A DNA stretch of 64,000 nucleotides from Smittia aterrima (taxonomy: Eukaryota; Arthropoda; Insecta; Diptera; Chironomidae): assembly GCA_033063855.1 (NCBI GenBank), contig CP093829.1:15531537-15595536 (forward strand), read 5' to 3'. Both the position numbers and the translations under genes were made by a program. The notes beneath the pieces were generated by a model. It did not search any database, was not told the DNA's origin, and worked only from the letters and a program-made list of their open reading frames with translations. Of this stretch, positions 23,236 through 37,000 are shown in pieces; the stretch's first letter is position 1; every line of letters starts with the position of its first letter.

Positions 23236-26200
23236 GACTCGCACCATATCCCGAACTTATGCAAATCAAGTTTGCTTCTCATTTGACTTTCTGATATTGT
23301 AAAAAGTTTCGTTAGTCATCAATGAATTAGCATGCAGAAGTAAATAAATTTAAGTTTAAGTTCACATTAATCAAATTGAAAACGTCGATTTGATTTTTAA
23401 CACTCGAAGTTTATTCAAATCTTCAACACGCTTTTGTTGTTGCAGTGAATTCCTTCCATTGATTTATAAGTTCGGAGTCAGAAAACTCAATTAAAGTTAA
23501 GCTGATACAATCGACTTATGTAAATCAGTTTATGCAAAAGCCACAGAACTCGCATCATCACAACTTTATGTTGTTCGATGAATTAAATATAAAAAATATT
23601 TTCTAACTCGTGTCATCAAAGCTGATCAATCTTAATAAAACTCTTGGAATTTGTTTTTCAACTTTAAATATCATTGAAAACCAATAAACGTTGCGAATGA
23701 TATCTTTGAAGATCATTTCACGCCATGGGTGTTCAGCGGATAAGAAATCACCTTAGAATAACATTTTTCGCTCATTTGAATATCTTGGAGTTGGTTCAAA
23801 TTTATTTTCGTAAGTATTTTTATAACTTCCTCGATGGGCGACGTTGTTGATATTTTGAATAAACAGAAAAGTTGCTACTCGACCTCTTCTCGTTTTAAAA
23901 TCGAGATCGCACGCACAGAGAATGAAAGAGAAGAAGTTTCATTCATGATTCGGTCAACGATTTCTTTTAAGGTTAAAGAGCTATCGACGAAGAAATGAAT
24001 GAAAATGAAATAAATTTCGGGATAAAGTCTAAGAATCTCAAATCGATTGGTTTTTAACAAGAAAATATATTTTAGTGAGATACATTTTGGAAGTGATAAA
24101 ACTGTCAAAATGTTTCTCTTTGAAAGAAAACTTTTCTCGCTCCAAAGTGAGATTTTACGATCGAAATTAATTGAATTCAAATTCCTCGACGAAACTAATT
24201 TCATCTTCATTTACATTTTGATGATTCTCGATGTGTAGGAAAGCTAATAATTGTCACCACGAATTAGTGGAGGCAGTTAAACTGCCGCAGTTTTCATTAA
24301 TCTCGACAGAAAGCTCTATAGACCGAGAGATGTGTTAAGATATTCAAATATTTCATTCTTCATCTCCTTTGTATCTCATATTCAGCAACAAGTTTGTAAA
24401 TCAATAAAGACTCGAAGGTTAAATACTCAAAACTTCTCGTTGGCTTGGTCATTATCGAGATATTTACTTTGTAAGATAATTGCTCCCGCAATTTGTTGAT
24501 CAACATATAAAAAAAAATTCTTTCTTTTTTTGAGGAATTCTCTTTCATAAATTCCTTGTGCAAGACATCGAGCAAAAAATGTCTTTATTACGAGAAACAC
24601 CTCGTAAGGAAACGAGTCGAAGTTAACTTAATGCAATCGTTGAACTGTGTAAATAAGTCGGAAAAGGCAGGCAATGTTTCCAATCTGTAGCAAATGTAAA
24701 CTTTATCAGAATACTAATTAATACTCGGCAAAAAGTACAAAAACTTATCATGTCCAAGCGTCGTTCAATAAGGCAAAGTGATTTCTATCACATCAAACAT
24801 GTTGTGCTTCAAGTCAAACTATTAATTATGAAACGAGCCTTTACCGACTAATTGCAGCCTTTCGCCAAACAAATGCAAGACTAACTGAAACTCTGATCTC
24901 CTAAAGACTTGGAAATTAAGTGTTAATCGAATGGTTTCTCGGAAAGTCTTGTGCGGAAAAGTTCATTTCGCTTTCGATCTATCGAAAACCGTTCTGCTTA
25001 CACGACGTAAATCGCAGATTAAGATATTTTACAAACATAAAACATGATTGATCTCAATGATCTAATTTGCCTCGATTCAATGAACGTCAAAGGCAGACAG
25101 CGCTTGGTTTTGAAATAAAACGAAGAAATTCCCTGGAGATATTTTAATTAAAAACGTGAGCGAGGTTTCAAGATTTCACAGCTGAGCTTTTCAATTTTAA
25201 ACGAATTAATTATTCGAAATTGTGTTGATATCTTTGACTCATTGCGACAAAAGCGATTTCAGCAAGTGGAAACATGAGTGATCAACATAAAAAACTGGGA
25301 AGCCGATATTGTCAGAGGCCGAGTAAACGCTTCCAGCGATCAAACAGTTGTAAACTTTGAAGGAAACCTAATTTGCGAAACGAACAAACGCAGCAGCGTC
25401 GATGTTGAGCAAATTCCTTATTAATTACTGAAATTAACAAAGGAAGTCGAGAGCAGCTTTTGATTGACTTTAAATTGATTTTAAATTAATGCTCGCTCGT
25501 TTGTCATCGAGAGTTGCGCAGATCAGCGACTAGAGGAGGACAAGGAATGGAGGAGAAGGTAATAATCTCAAAACGCAATTGGTAGTTCGACAAAAGAAAC
25601 ATACGAAAATGTGTAACAAGCCGCGAGACTTGGACATGGATCGAATGAAAAGTCAATCAGTAATGCGCGTGGCGTTATTAGCCCTGCTCGACATAATGAA
25701 ATAATCTGTTAATTCACAAAATGAAATTATGTTCGAGACAATTAATCACGCGAACAGACCGTGGGCAAAGTTAGATGAATAACTTTCAACTGCGACTTGC
25801 AAATCTGTTGCATTTATCGCCGAACAGAATTCTTTGGGGATTAAACTAATTTAAATTAATGTTGTGACTAATCGTGTCACTCTCGGCGCTAGTGGTTCAA
25901 CTGAGAATGAACGAACTTGATTAAGAATTGAAAGACACAGCAGACTCTTTTCTGATTGAAATGACAATTGCTTCGACTTGAGTTTCATTCATAAACTACG
26001 CATCTTTATGAAGACTAAAAGCATTTGCTCTAATGTGTGAATATATTGAATATGATCATGTGAAGTGACTTCAGTCGAATCGTTTACAGTTCAGCTACGC
26101 GATGACTGCTCGAATGCTGAGCACGTTTTTACGATTATTGCTGCCTATTTCACCTCATCCCGAGAATGAGCTTCGACGCATTATTTTCTTTTGAAATGTG

Positions 26201-26800
26201 CGCTTAATTTAGTCGCTCTTGCTCTTTGTCTTTGCTGTGCTTTCGTTTGATGTTTAAATATTTGCTTTTATGATTAGACAATTGCTGTGAGAAAAGATCA
26301 AATTAAAGAGTTCCTTTAATGAAATGTCTTGTCGCTTGCGTTCGCTCGTTTAGTTTGCTTGTTAATGTCTGACAACGAGCGAAGAGAAATTTCTGCCTCT
26401 TTAATGATCTTCGGGAAGCCATTGACAGTTGAAGACAACTTGCAATCAACTTCATCCGGTTGGTCGCAGAAAAGTGGAAAGATTAATTGTGACCGAGTCA
26501 ATTGAAATAATCGCGAAAAATGTTTAAGAAAAATTATTAGGAGTATGAATTGCTGTAGAAGGCTCGAAAGAGATTAAGATATTGCCACTTTGACTTGCTC
26601 GCTAGCATTTTCCACTGAACAGAAAATCTCTCACGAAGCTCGCATTATGACATTGTATCACACTCGTTCTCTGCAATCCCAGATCGCAAACTATTTCGAT
26701 AATTGCAACTGAGTAGTTTCGCGATATCATCGGCAAAGGGAACGTAGAATATTATTAATGTCGCGACCGCATTGCGAAGCGTAAATGTGTGAAATTTCTT

Positions 26801-28050
26801 ATTGGAATTCAAAGAATCAGCTGAAGTTGAAGACATTAAAAGATCTCAACTCTACGAGAGTTTCATAAATCCGCTTTCAATAAATTATTTTGTCCCGCAG
26901 TTACTTGCATGTCAAGGCTCCTCGAGGAAGCCAGAAGTCAAAATGATTAATTTCCTAGTCGTCAAGAATGAACTTAGTCGATGTCTCGTGTTATGATGTA
27001 TCACTGGCTTAATAACATTCAAAAGTTCTTCTGAAAAGCGTATTAAGATTAAATCTCACATGATCGTGGTTCCTTATTACACTCGGGACATAAACAAATA
27101 TTTCATGCAAGACACAAAAGACTTTTCGTTATCATTAGCAAAAGATCTCTTCTCTTTTCAGGTTGAGTGAGAATGAGGCTTATGTGTTAAGCCCAGAAGC
27201 TCGAATCAATAAAAATGTAATAAAATGACAAATAACGAATGACAAGTCACTCTTTGATTCTTTGAGTGATTTTCATTATGAAAAAGAATTCTCAGAAAAT
27301 TATCAGTGAAATTAAATCGCGTTTTCGACTGAAACTTACGAATTATCATTTCTGGTTCTTGCAGTTGAATCGTTTGTTATTTGACAGTGATCACAACGTT
27401 TCATTAAATCCCTCGAGCGACTAAAATTCGAGAATTTACATTTTGATTCTTCTCGGAATGACAATGAAGCAAAGATAAATCGAGCGCTCGCTCCACTTCA
27501 TGTCGTTTCGATCTCAAGTGTGCTTGACGTTTGACTTATGAACGACGAATGACAATTAGTGGAATTTCATTGGCACGAAAAGCCTTCCGAAATTTGCATA
27601 AAGGACAGAATTTATTGCGACACAGCACGCGAAAAACAATTTAATCAAGAAGGCGAAAGAATTCCTTACAGAGAGGGCCACAGAGAACGACACAAATTTC
27701 ATTTGCTGATGTCATTCGACAATTTCCATTTATTGCCGTCGTTAATGAAACTTCGAGGAGATTAAAGTTAGCAAACTTATTTTTTTTTCTCTCTTTCGCG
27801 GAGTCGACGTGTCTGATCATTTATGCAATTACAATAACCGATCCGCGAAACTAACAAGCAACAACTTTTCTCATTTGACGGGTTTGCAATTCTTGGTTTA
27901 AGGCTCGGTCGCTTGATTTTGCTAATTAAAGGAGTCTTAGGATTTAATTGTCCTCCCGCACAAAAAGCTAATCGATGTAAGTATCGACAGAGCAACGCTT
28001 AGGGCGTCTCCGTCACAGCAGGAAAAAGTTTTAATTGTTTGGCTGACAAA
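26801..28050. other. Spacer between modules Q and P', no gene seen
   Basis: No strong match to the other modules and no recognisable coding sequence. The 68-codon ORF at 27559-27765 (+) has no domain and no splice context. Confidence 0.5.
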
Positions 28051-31000
28051 TAATAAATGTACAATAAAAGCCATTGACAACAATTAGCTTCTGGGTTTGT
28101 AAGAGAGAACACGAGAAAATATAAACAAGAATATCATTTCGAGATTGAAATCTTGAGTGAAATGTCCGTTTACTTTAAGCTTAACAAGAATTATAAGCGA
28201 TTGCAGATAACGAGCGTACAGTGACATTTTCACTTTTTCTTTGCAAAAATTTTCTACATCGCATCACATAAATCGTGAGTTGTGCAACAAGTTTACTTAT
28301 TCACTTCATTTTACATTCAAATTCGAATTGGGGGAGAAGTTTATCGAGGGACGGAAGTTCTATAATTCTCTCATGCCAGAGAAATCCATCGTAAGGTTAA
28401 TGACAATTTTCATGCTCAATGAACATCGAGTCAATGGGTAATTTAAACATGTTAATTTGTTGATTTTTAATGATTCGAAAAATTATTTTCTGCTTGAGGT
28501 GCTCTCATGCAAAGCAATTTTAGAATCGAAATGAAAGTTGATCGTTCGAATGATTGAAAGTCGGCATTGCTTCCTTCTCAATTTCCTTCTCACAACAATG
28601 GAACAGAAAGAGTTACTAAACTTTTGGGAAGATTTTTTTATCGTTCATTTCAGTTTACGAGCTCATGCAAGCAACAAAATCATTCAGAACGTGACATCGT
28701 CCAGTAAACCACTTTAAGATTGTCCAATTCGTAAATAAAAAATGAAACAAAAATTAATTTTTCATGAGCTTATAGCAAAACTAAAAATAGGCTCACAATG
28801 AAATTTGAGAAACAACGAAACTTGTTTCGAGCGAGCGTTTTTCTCTTAAATATAATTAATGATTTTTTGTGTTGCGGAAAAAACTTTTCTCATAGACTAA
28901 GAGTGACTTTGAAAGCGTTTTATTTTTCAGAGTATATCGGATCGAAATGGCCGAGGAGATTAAATGTTTGGAATGTTTTCGACTCGATTATCACCACGAC
29001 TTTACATAAACTCATCGAATGGCAGCGAAGGCTTTCTCGTTCAACACAGTGTGTGAGATCTATGAGCATCGAGCATACAATAAATTGTGTGAAAAATGTC
29101 AAAATATTACCGCGATTAAATCTTCGAACAGCACAACAAACGGCTGTTGATTTAATTCATATTTCACATTCCCATATTGCGCTTTAAGAGATCAAATCCT
29201 AAGCCTCGCGTGCGATTTGCATGAGTCATGATCGTGGAATGCAGCTGCGGCTCAAGGTTACAAGCAAAGTAGATGAAAATATATCAATAAATTTTCACGA
29301 GCAGTCAAAGGTAAATTGTTTTAATTAATTGTAAACATGAACACCATAAATTCATGCTTCGAATATCGCACGACAAACAAATGTCATCAAAATATTCATC
29401 GAGCAAATCAAGAAATGCCTCGGAGCGAAGACGGAAATCTACATAAACCGATTGAAGATTGAAAGAGGCAACAGAAATTAAGAAGAAGCCGGTTTTGGAA
29501 GAAATGTGCTGTGAGTTGATAAATGAGAGAGTTAATTTACAAATTAAATACGAAATTAATTTCAATTAATATACCACTAACTGATTAGGCTCTCGGGTGG
29601 ACGTGCCAAGGTGATTGATTGTCGTATTAACCTTCCGTCCAATCGCTTACTTAATGCGCTTTCGATAAAGAAATTCAGAGACCTATAGTCAACGGTTTCC
29701 CTTCGAGACGCCGAAGTCAAGTTGCAGTTGTTTGCTGAGCTTCAATAAATCATAAGAAACAATTTATTGAACAAATGAGAAGCAAAGTGAAAAAGCGAAC
29801 ATAATGGCAAACAGCATAAATGTCAAGCGTGTTGTGAAGCAACGACAATGAGCATGTTAAATGTCACATGATGTAATGTTCGCTTGCCGATTCAATGCAT
29901 CTCAATCCGAAAGCATTTTTCAATTCAAAAATTGATCGAAATGTGCGCTTCGTCTCTCATTGATTTACATAAGAAACAAGAAGTTCTTACGTTTCAATTA
30001 TGTTGAAACATAAATTGTTTTATTTTTTCACGGAATTGAATTTCTAAAATTCCCGAATGTCAAGAGAAACCTAAAAAGGCGGCGCATCGCACACGGAAAA
30101 AACTTGTATTCAATATTTGTTGAGTGATTCGAAAATATCAAAAGCATTTCTTCACGTTGCACTTTGTTGTGAGTTGTTGTATTGATTGTCATCGACTTGA
30201 ATGCAAATCACTTCAATCGGCTGTTGAATGCTTAATTTGACAAATCTTGAAATTAATTTTAGATCGCCTTTTGGATTGAGGTTTACGGAGGAGGAATTGA
30301 AAATTAAATTCATCAAAAGCTAATAATTTGTCTTCGTTTTCTTCTTTGATGTTAATGACCCAAACAAAACATTTGTTTTGAATAAGAAATCTTTATTAAT
30401 TTAAATCGTTTTTCTTTAGACAATTTCATGATGTCACCAGATTATTGTTATCAGCGCCGAAAAGTGAGAAACACGAAATGTTTACTTTCTTATCCAAGCG
30501 TGGAGTTTGTGCAAATAAAAAAAAATATTTCTCGCGCTCGTTATTTGCTTAGCTTTGACTTTCCTCTTATCAAACATTACTTTTTTCCTTCTTAAAGACT
30601 CTCTCGCTCAGGTGTAGATGGTTTAGACGAGTTGGCAAATGAGACAACGGAAGAGACGCGACGAAGAGAGACAATCCACCTTTAGACCGGTTTTGTTGAG
30701 CAGAGCAAAAGCAACTAACGACCGCCGTTCGCCATCCACGCTTAGTTGCTTTCGATTGCTCGCTCAAACATTTTACACACCGCAAACCTTTCGTTGTCTG
30801 TTTAATTTTTTATATTTCCAGCTCATTGAATAAAAAAATGTTTCTCCTCCGATGTGTTTTATCCGATCAGTTTTACTTTGTCGCTGTATCTGATCAAACC
30901 GCTTTTCCGTGAGGTCTCTTAAAATCCCATAAGCTCAAGAGCAGTAAAAAAAAAGTTATTTTGAGTCGCTAAATTGATTTCACTCGTATCTAAAATTAGA

Positions 31001-34000
31001 AACGCAGTTTTTCCCGTGGAATGAAGATAAAGTGTGACTTACACGCGTGGAAGTGATAAGAAAATATTTCCTGATATCGTCGATGTGCATTTAGCGATCG
31101 ACTCAATTCTTGAGAACATTCCTTTTCGTGGATAAACAATCGTCGTAAGACAACAGTTTAAAGTGTCGCTAAGATTAGCGTTTTCTCGTCACCTCTAAAG
31201 TCAACTCGCATTTCTCCGTGCGCGATTGGCATTGCGACGGAATTAGTTGGAAAATTAAATCATTATAAATATTCAGATCAAAAGTGATTATAATATATTA
31301 GATCGTTTAATATATTAGTGAATTAAGAGCAAGGAGAGAGCGTCGTGCGAAAAAAAATAATTGCGCACAGTTTATTCGTTCATTACCGGAAAGCTTTTGT
31401 GGAGGAGAAAAGAATTAAGAATTTTCCAAAGCGGTTTAAAGTGCAATCGAAGGAAATTGAGAAAATTACTTTGTTGATTCGTAAATCTTGAATTCTTAAT
31501 GAAATAATAATTCCTTGTTCGAGTGAATTGTGTGCAAAGCTTGAAGTTAATAAATCGAAACTTCAATAAATCAATGAGACAACAATAAAAAGTTTTATGG
31601 ATGCGGTAGGAGATCAAATAGTTCCGTCGGCAAATTTTTATGTAATGCAGGTGAGAAATAGATTCGTCGATGAGAAATCACAAAATTTTCGCGGTGACTT
31701 TAATATTTCGAGGGAAATCAAAGTGTTATCGAAGCACTTGATAGCTTTAAACAAGTTTACGGTTTAATTCGATGTAGAAGTAATTTCAAGATAACAATTC
31801 GTGATTCACAAATCGCCAATTTTGAAATTGAACGAGAGTCTTATCTCGGTGACATGTTCCTTGTTTGCACAACAAATTTATGTTGGTTGGGAATTTATGG
31901 AAACTTTTAAAGCCGATTTGATATCGCAGTGCCCACGCAAACGAATTAGTGACAATCGTCATTTCGAAATCACAAACTTTATGACATTAACATGAACTCA
32001 ATTTTCTGTCGATAAAAATTCTATGGAAAGCTCGTTCGGATATTTGTTTAAAAAAAGTCTTAAAATTTAAATGTCAATTTCCGTCTCGAGACTTTTTGCG
32101 CTCACGACATTCTAAGATAAAGAATTGCTTTAACGTAAATATTGTGAATAATAGTTTCGCTTTTATCTCAAAGTCTCGTAAATTTTTATTGCAATTTGTT
32201 TAGTGAGCAATTAGAGCGCGAGTGACGCTCGTGTGTGAAAACTCTGAGTCAGTTTGTCTGTTTGTTTTAAGCAAGATTTATTTTAAGTTTATGGAAATAA
32301 ATAAAACATTTCAGATACAGGAAAGCTTTTCTTTCGGAGCGAACGACAAAATCACGATAAGGAAATTTACGAACGTCATAAAGAAAAAAAAACATGAAAA
32401 GTTCCGACGGATTTACAGCTCATTCTGAGTAAACTATTGGAAATCGTCGTGGAAAGCATCGCTCATTGGTTTGAGTCGAGTGTTGGCGTAATGCGATCTT
32501 CTTCAAGTCGGTTGCCTCCTAAAGCTGTTGCTCGACGTGACCTCCTTCCGATTGTCTTCGAACGACTCGAAGTCGTTAAATCAATTGAAAGATTTATTGC
32601 CATTTACGTTAACTTTATGTGGATGCACAGGCAGTCGAAGTCGTCGAGACTTTGACGAAGAAGGTTCGTGTTATCAGCGAGTGAATAAAGTCAACAATAA
32701 CTCCAATTCAACTTTAACTCGATTGGTGTCAATATTGAGTTTCGAAGATTGCAATCCCAAAATATCCAACGACCCCCTGGCAAGGCTGGAATGAGTGATC
32801 AGTTTGCGACTTTTTGTCTCGCAAGTGTCGAATTCACGGCGACAGACTCAAGGAACATAAATTTCAAGTTAATTTAGTCTCTCGTGCGTCGTCTTGACGA
32901 TAAATTTATTTTGATTGCAAACGCCACTGATCGTCGAGAAGATGGAAAAACCTTTAATGCAATTTTTATCGAAGTCGTAAAAGAGTTCGAGCTTAACTTT
33001 CCTCTTCAATAGACAAACAATTTCTTTAAATCAATTGTCGCTAAGAACTTTAACTTTTCCTTCAGCTCTTTTATCATTAACTTCATTGCACAATAAAGAG
33101 TCGACTTAATACGCAAATGAAATTCTCGCATTTTCAATATGCCACAAAGTGTTCAATAATGAGATTTCGACATTTAAAGCGGCACGGACACGCTAACAAT
33201 ATATTAGTGAATTAAGAACCCGCAAGATGACAATTTCAATTGACGACTTTGTCTCTCACACGACGACCGGTTTGAAAATCGAATAAAGCGACCAAAAAAT
33301 TATTAAAATGTCATTTCTTGTTTCATTGGACGACAAGACGCGAGTGAGTGAGTGAGAGAGAAGTGAATTAGAACGACGACGATGTAAACAAGAGCTTGTG
33401 TGCTTTAGTGAAATGAGAAACATTGTGACCTCGTTGCATAAGACACAAGAAAATGTCCAATTTGAGCCATGAAATGTGTGCGTTATTTGCCAGGCAGTCA
33501 GCCTTTGCCTTTGCTGTGACTAAAGCACCGTTCAGCGGCCTTTCGTTTTGCTTCGTAATGAAATTTGATCGTCCAATAAAGAGTCGAGCGAACGAAGTTT
33601 CATTTCTTTCTATACATTTTCCGCAGTTTAACGTTGTCGAATGGCTTTTGAGAGGAATGCAAATTAGATTTACATAAAGCGACGAGGAGATTTCAATGAC
33701 CGAAGCAACTGAGAACTTCTGGCAAATAAATTCGAGTCTCCGAGTCAAAAAAGCATTTTTGCAGTCGTAAATAATTTTTACAGTCGCTTGCTGCTGTTGA
33801 ATCAACAATTTTATTGATCTCGTTGGAAATTTTTCTGTAGCCATGCGCGAAAATCCACATTTACATGTTTAGACTAAAGTTTCTTATGTAATGGAAATTT
33901 TAATGTTGATAACGAGAGATGGCGATAAAGTTTCATAAAAGCTTTCAATGCCTAATTAATTAGACAAATTGCAATGTAATTCAATCTACGCTTCCTCTCC

Positions 34001-37000
34001 CTATGTCCTCTAACTAACTCTTTCAGTGCATTATGAGACGTAATGCATTTTAATTAAAAAGATCGCGATATGGATCAGAGAGAATCGTAATTCATTCGAA
34101 AACCCACAACAAACTCTCAATAGCAATCCTCGAGCAAAGAAAACTTCGGTTAGGTGGAATTATGAGGGAGAATTAATGGCATTAGCGAATAGAAATGATG
34201 TCAGCGTGTGCATAAAATCACTTCAAGCCTTCTTCGTCGGAAGAGTTTCGCCGCAAGAAAAGAATTAAAGTTTCGCCAACTTTAAATCTTCCGTAAACAT
34301 AAATCGATATCGCTGAGAACGCACAGAAAAATATTTCAAAGTTCGAGCGTGCGTGGTTGGTCGTTTCCATAAGCTTCGCGCGGATATTTTAATGAAAGTG
34401 GTTGGAGTCGAGGAGAAAATCAATTAATGGACGCTAAACATGAAAACGGAAAATTCATTCAGGAAAAATGTTTCATGCTTTGCGCTGCGGTTTCCATTTT
34501 AATAGCAGACATTTAGTAACGCTCCGGCTAATGGATTTCTTTTTCGCTTTAATGCCTTCTCTCTCTCTTCACACTCGTAGCGCCTTCGCAAAGTAAATAA
34601 ATTCGAATCGAGAAAGACTCGTTAACAGTTAATCCTCCTTGTGCAACATTCTTGCAATAATTGCGTCATCTCCACCAGCTGATTACAAGTGTTAATTTGA
34701 TATTCTTGATGCCTATGAAATGTCAAAAGATTTCAAAGAAATCATTTCTTAAATCTCGTTGATATGAAAACGCGAGACTGGCTGACTCACACTTCTGCCT
34801 CGTGGGCTTTTTCCGTTTTCCAACTAATAATTACTTTCGATGCATAAATCGAATGATTCGATGAATAATCGACGATGTTGATGAAACATCGTTGAGTGGA
34901 ATAATATGACGCGAGTCGTGAGATTCAATTCGCAGCGGTAAACGAAGTAGAGATCAAACTTTTAAAGTGCAGTTTCGATTTCCTTTTAAATGCGAAGAGA
35001 AGCGCGGCAGTTATTTTAATAAATATCATTTTCCAGTCAAACTCGAGAGGGAAGAGAGAAACTTCAATGTTGCCAAAAAAAGAGTCAAGGATGCTCATCG
35101 TCTAACATTTTCTTAAAAATCATTAAACCTCGACACTTCTCACAAAGATTCAGATCAACAACGACGACTTCTTGACTTTTCAGCCCTTGAGAGCTTTCAA
35201 GTCTTTCCTCGAGTGCTTTTAATGATACTCGAGACTCAAGAGTCTTAACAAAGCAGAGGGAAATTGAAACTTAATTAAATTCACTTCAACTTTGATAAAT
35301 GATTCAGCATCAACGACTTCTCGGTTTTCATTAAAAAAATGTTTGACAAAACTTGCATAAGCCGCAAAAAAAATGTTTGAAATATTTTTTTGCTTTCGCT
35401 TTCAAGACAAAAAGTTTAAGCTCACGTCTTTACTTCTAATTAATTAGTCTGACCTTAAATTGATTACTCGGTTGTGTTTCTTTCTCTGCAACGAGTTCAA
35501 CATCGAGTCTGCTGTTTACTTTTCTCTCGCGATCTCACTGCTGATTACTCGACTCCACTTCGGATTCATTCAAGCTTATTTCCTTTTCGTATTTAAATAT
35601 CAATCGGCGATTTTCATTAAAAGCATTTGCGATGCAGTAAAAGTCGTTACGTAAACGTTTTGATATAGAGAAACATGATTGAGGAGACACTACGGAACAT
35701 TCGAATAAGGCATAATGTCACAAACGATCGAACGAGAGAGATTTGCAAATGAGCTTGAAGCGTATCAAAAGATTTTTTGTGCAACAAACTTTCAATTTTC
35801 TTTGAAAAGTCATCGTTCAACTTCATATTTTCGAAGGAGAAGGAGGTTCTCGCTTTAATTGAATTTCGAGTGAAATCATTTCAATATTTTTCGGAGATCA
35901 CAACAATAAAGCACAAAAAGTTTCATCATCCGAGGAATAGAAAAGACTTCTCGATCGAATCGTTGAGTCATTCGACACCACAATGTCTCTGTTTGAAAAC
36001 ATTTTCATGGCTTTTATCATGGTTCGCCTTTGCTTTGATTTGCTTTTGATTGGCGTAAGTAATTTAAGTTTAATGTCTGCGAGGCCTTCAGCAGAGATGA
36101 TCAAACCTTGAAGAGCGGAATCAGCGTTATCAGAGGAAGAAAAGTTAATTAATGAAGAAGATTTGAGCCCACGTTGGAAATCATTTAATTTCTCATAAGG
36201 TTTATCGCCGCGTGTCTCATGATTTCTCTCTTAATCTTCTTTACGCTTTCCTTCGCTTTTATATTTTCTCAATAAATAAAAATCCAACATTGATACGAGC
36301 GCGAGAGAAGAACGTGAAGATACAAACAAAGACTAAATAAACCGCCTACGAACGATGTTGAGGGAGAACATCTTCCGAATCTTTTTGTGTTTGACTTTAA
36401 CAATCGAGGAGACTGCGACATTCAAGAATCAAAATTTATTTGAAATTTATTCGACACACGATAAGAGAAGCTCGCGGACTTAAAGTTGAAGGTTCAGCTC
36501 GGCAATAAAAAGCAAAAAAAAAGTGAAACCAGAAAAGTCGAACTTGCTGTGAGATGAATGATGGCAAATGTTGTTTCCGACGTTCGTTTATGAGCAAAAA
36601 TCTTTTTCTTGTTTCATCGTCTTTAATTGAAAGATTGATTTCTGCGATTGAAACATTTTGTGCAACAACGAGTGAAGTTGCAGGAGGCAGTGGATGGAGA
36701 TTAAAGTCGTGGGTGTTTCGGTTGATCATTTTCTCGCGTTCACAGAGCATTTCACGATCTTACAGTTAAAGTTTCATTTATTTCCTCGATAAATCTGCAG
36801 TTTTGTGTTCGTCGCGTTAGATTTAATGGAAAATATCTGAGAAATGAAAAATGATAATCGAGTTGGAATCGAGAAGTTAAGTTTTGCAAGAGAAGCCGTT
36901 TTAATGAGAAAAGTAAAAGTTATTACGGTCGAAGCATTTAACTTTAATTAAGCGGAATTTGTTTCGTGCACTCAACTCGGCTGCTGCTGCTTTTAGCGAT

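Larger units (their letters stand above)
13685..26800 (+). repeat. Duplication module Q (inverted partner of Q')
   Basis: Matches 43.53-55.08 kb in inverted orientation, in five blocks at high identity: 25455-26798 with 43530-44876; 24560-24870 with 45790-46105; 23720-24340 with 46435-47040; 19200-23316 with 49726-53755; 13685-14725 with 54040-55075. Three of the gaps between blocks hold sequence on one side only: zinc-finger exons 4 and 5 of the transcription factor in Q', and a 4.4-kb block with a MITE and a helicase gene in Q. Non-coding parts of Q from 21.5 to 22.8 kb and from 23.3 to 26.8 kb show no gene I recognise. Confidence 0.9.

Noticed and set aside
26316..26501. ORF MTRSQLIFPLF shared with 43832-44017
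   Set aside because: It has 61 codons with amino-acid differences and no domain; similarity follows from the Q/Q' duplication.
28798..29187. 129-codon ORF on the + strand
   Set aside because: No domain, no splice signals, no counterpart kept in P; length is possible by chance.
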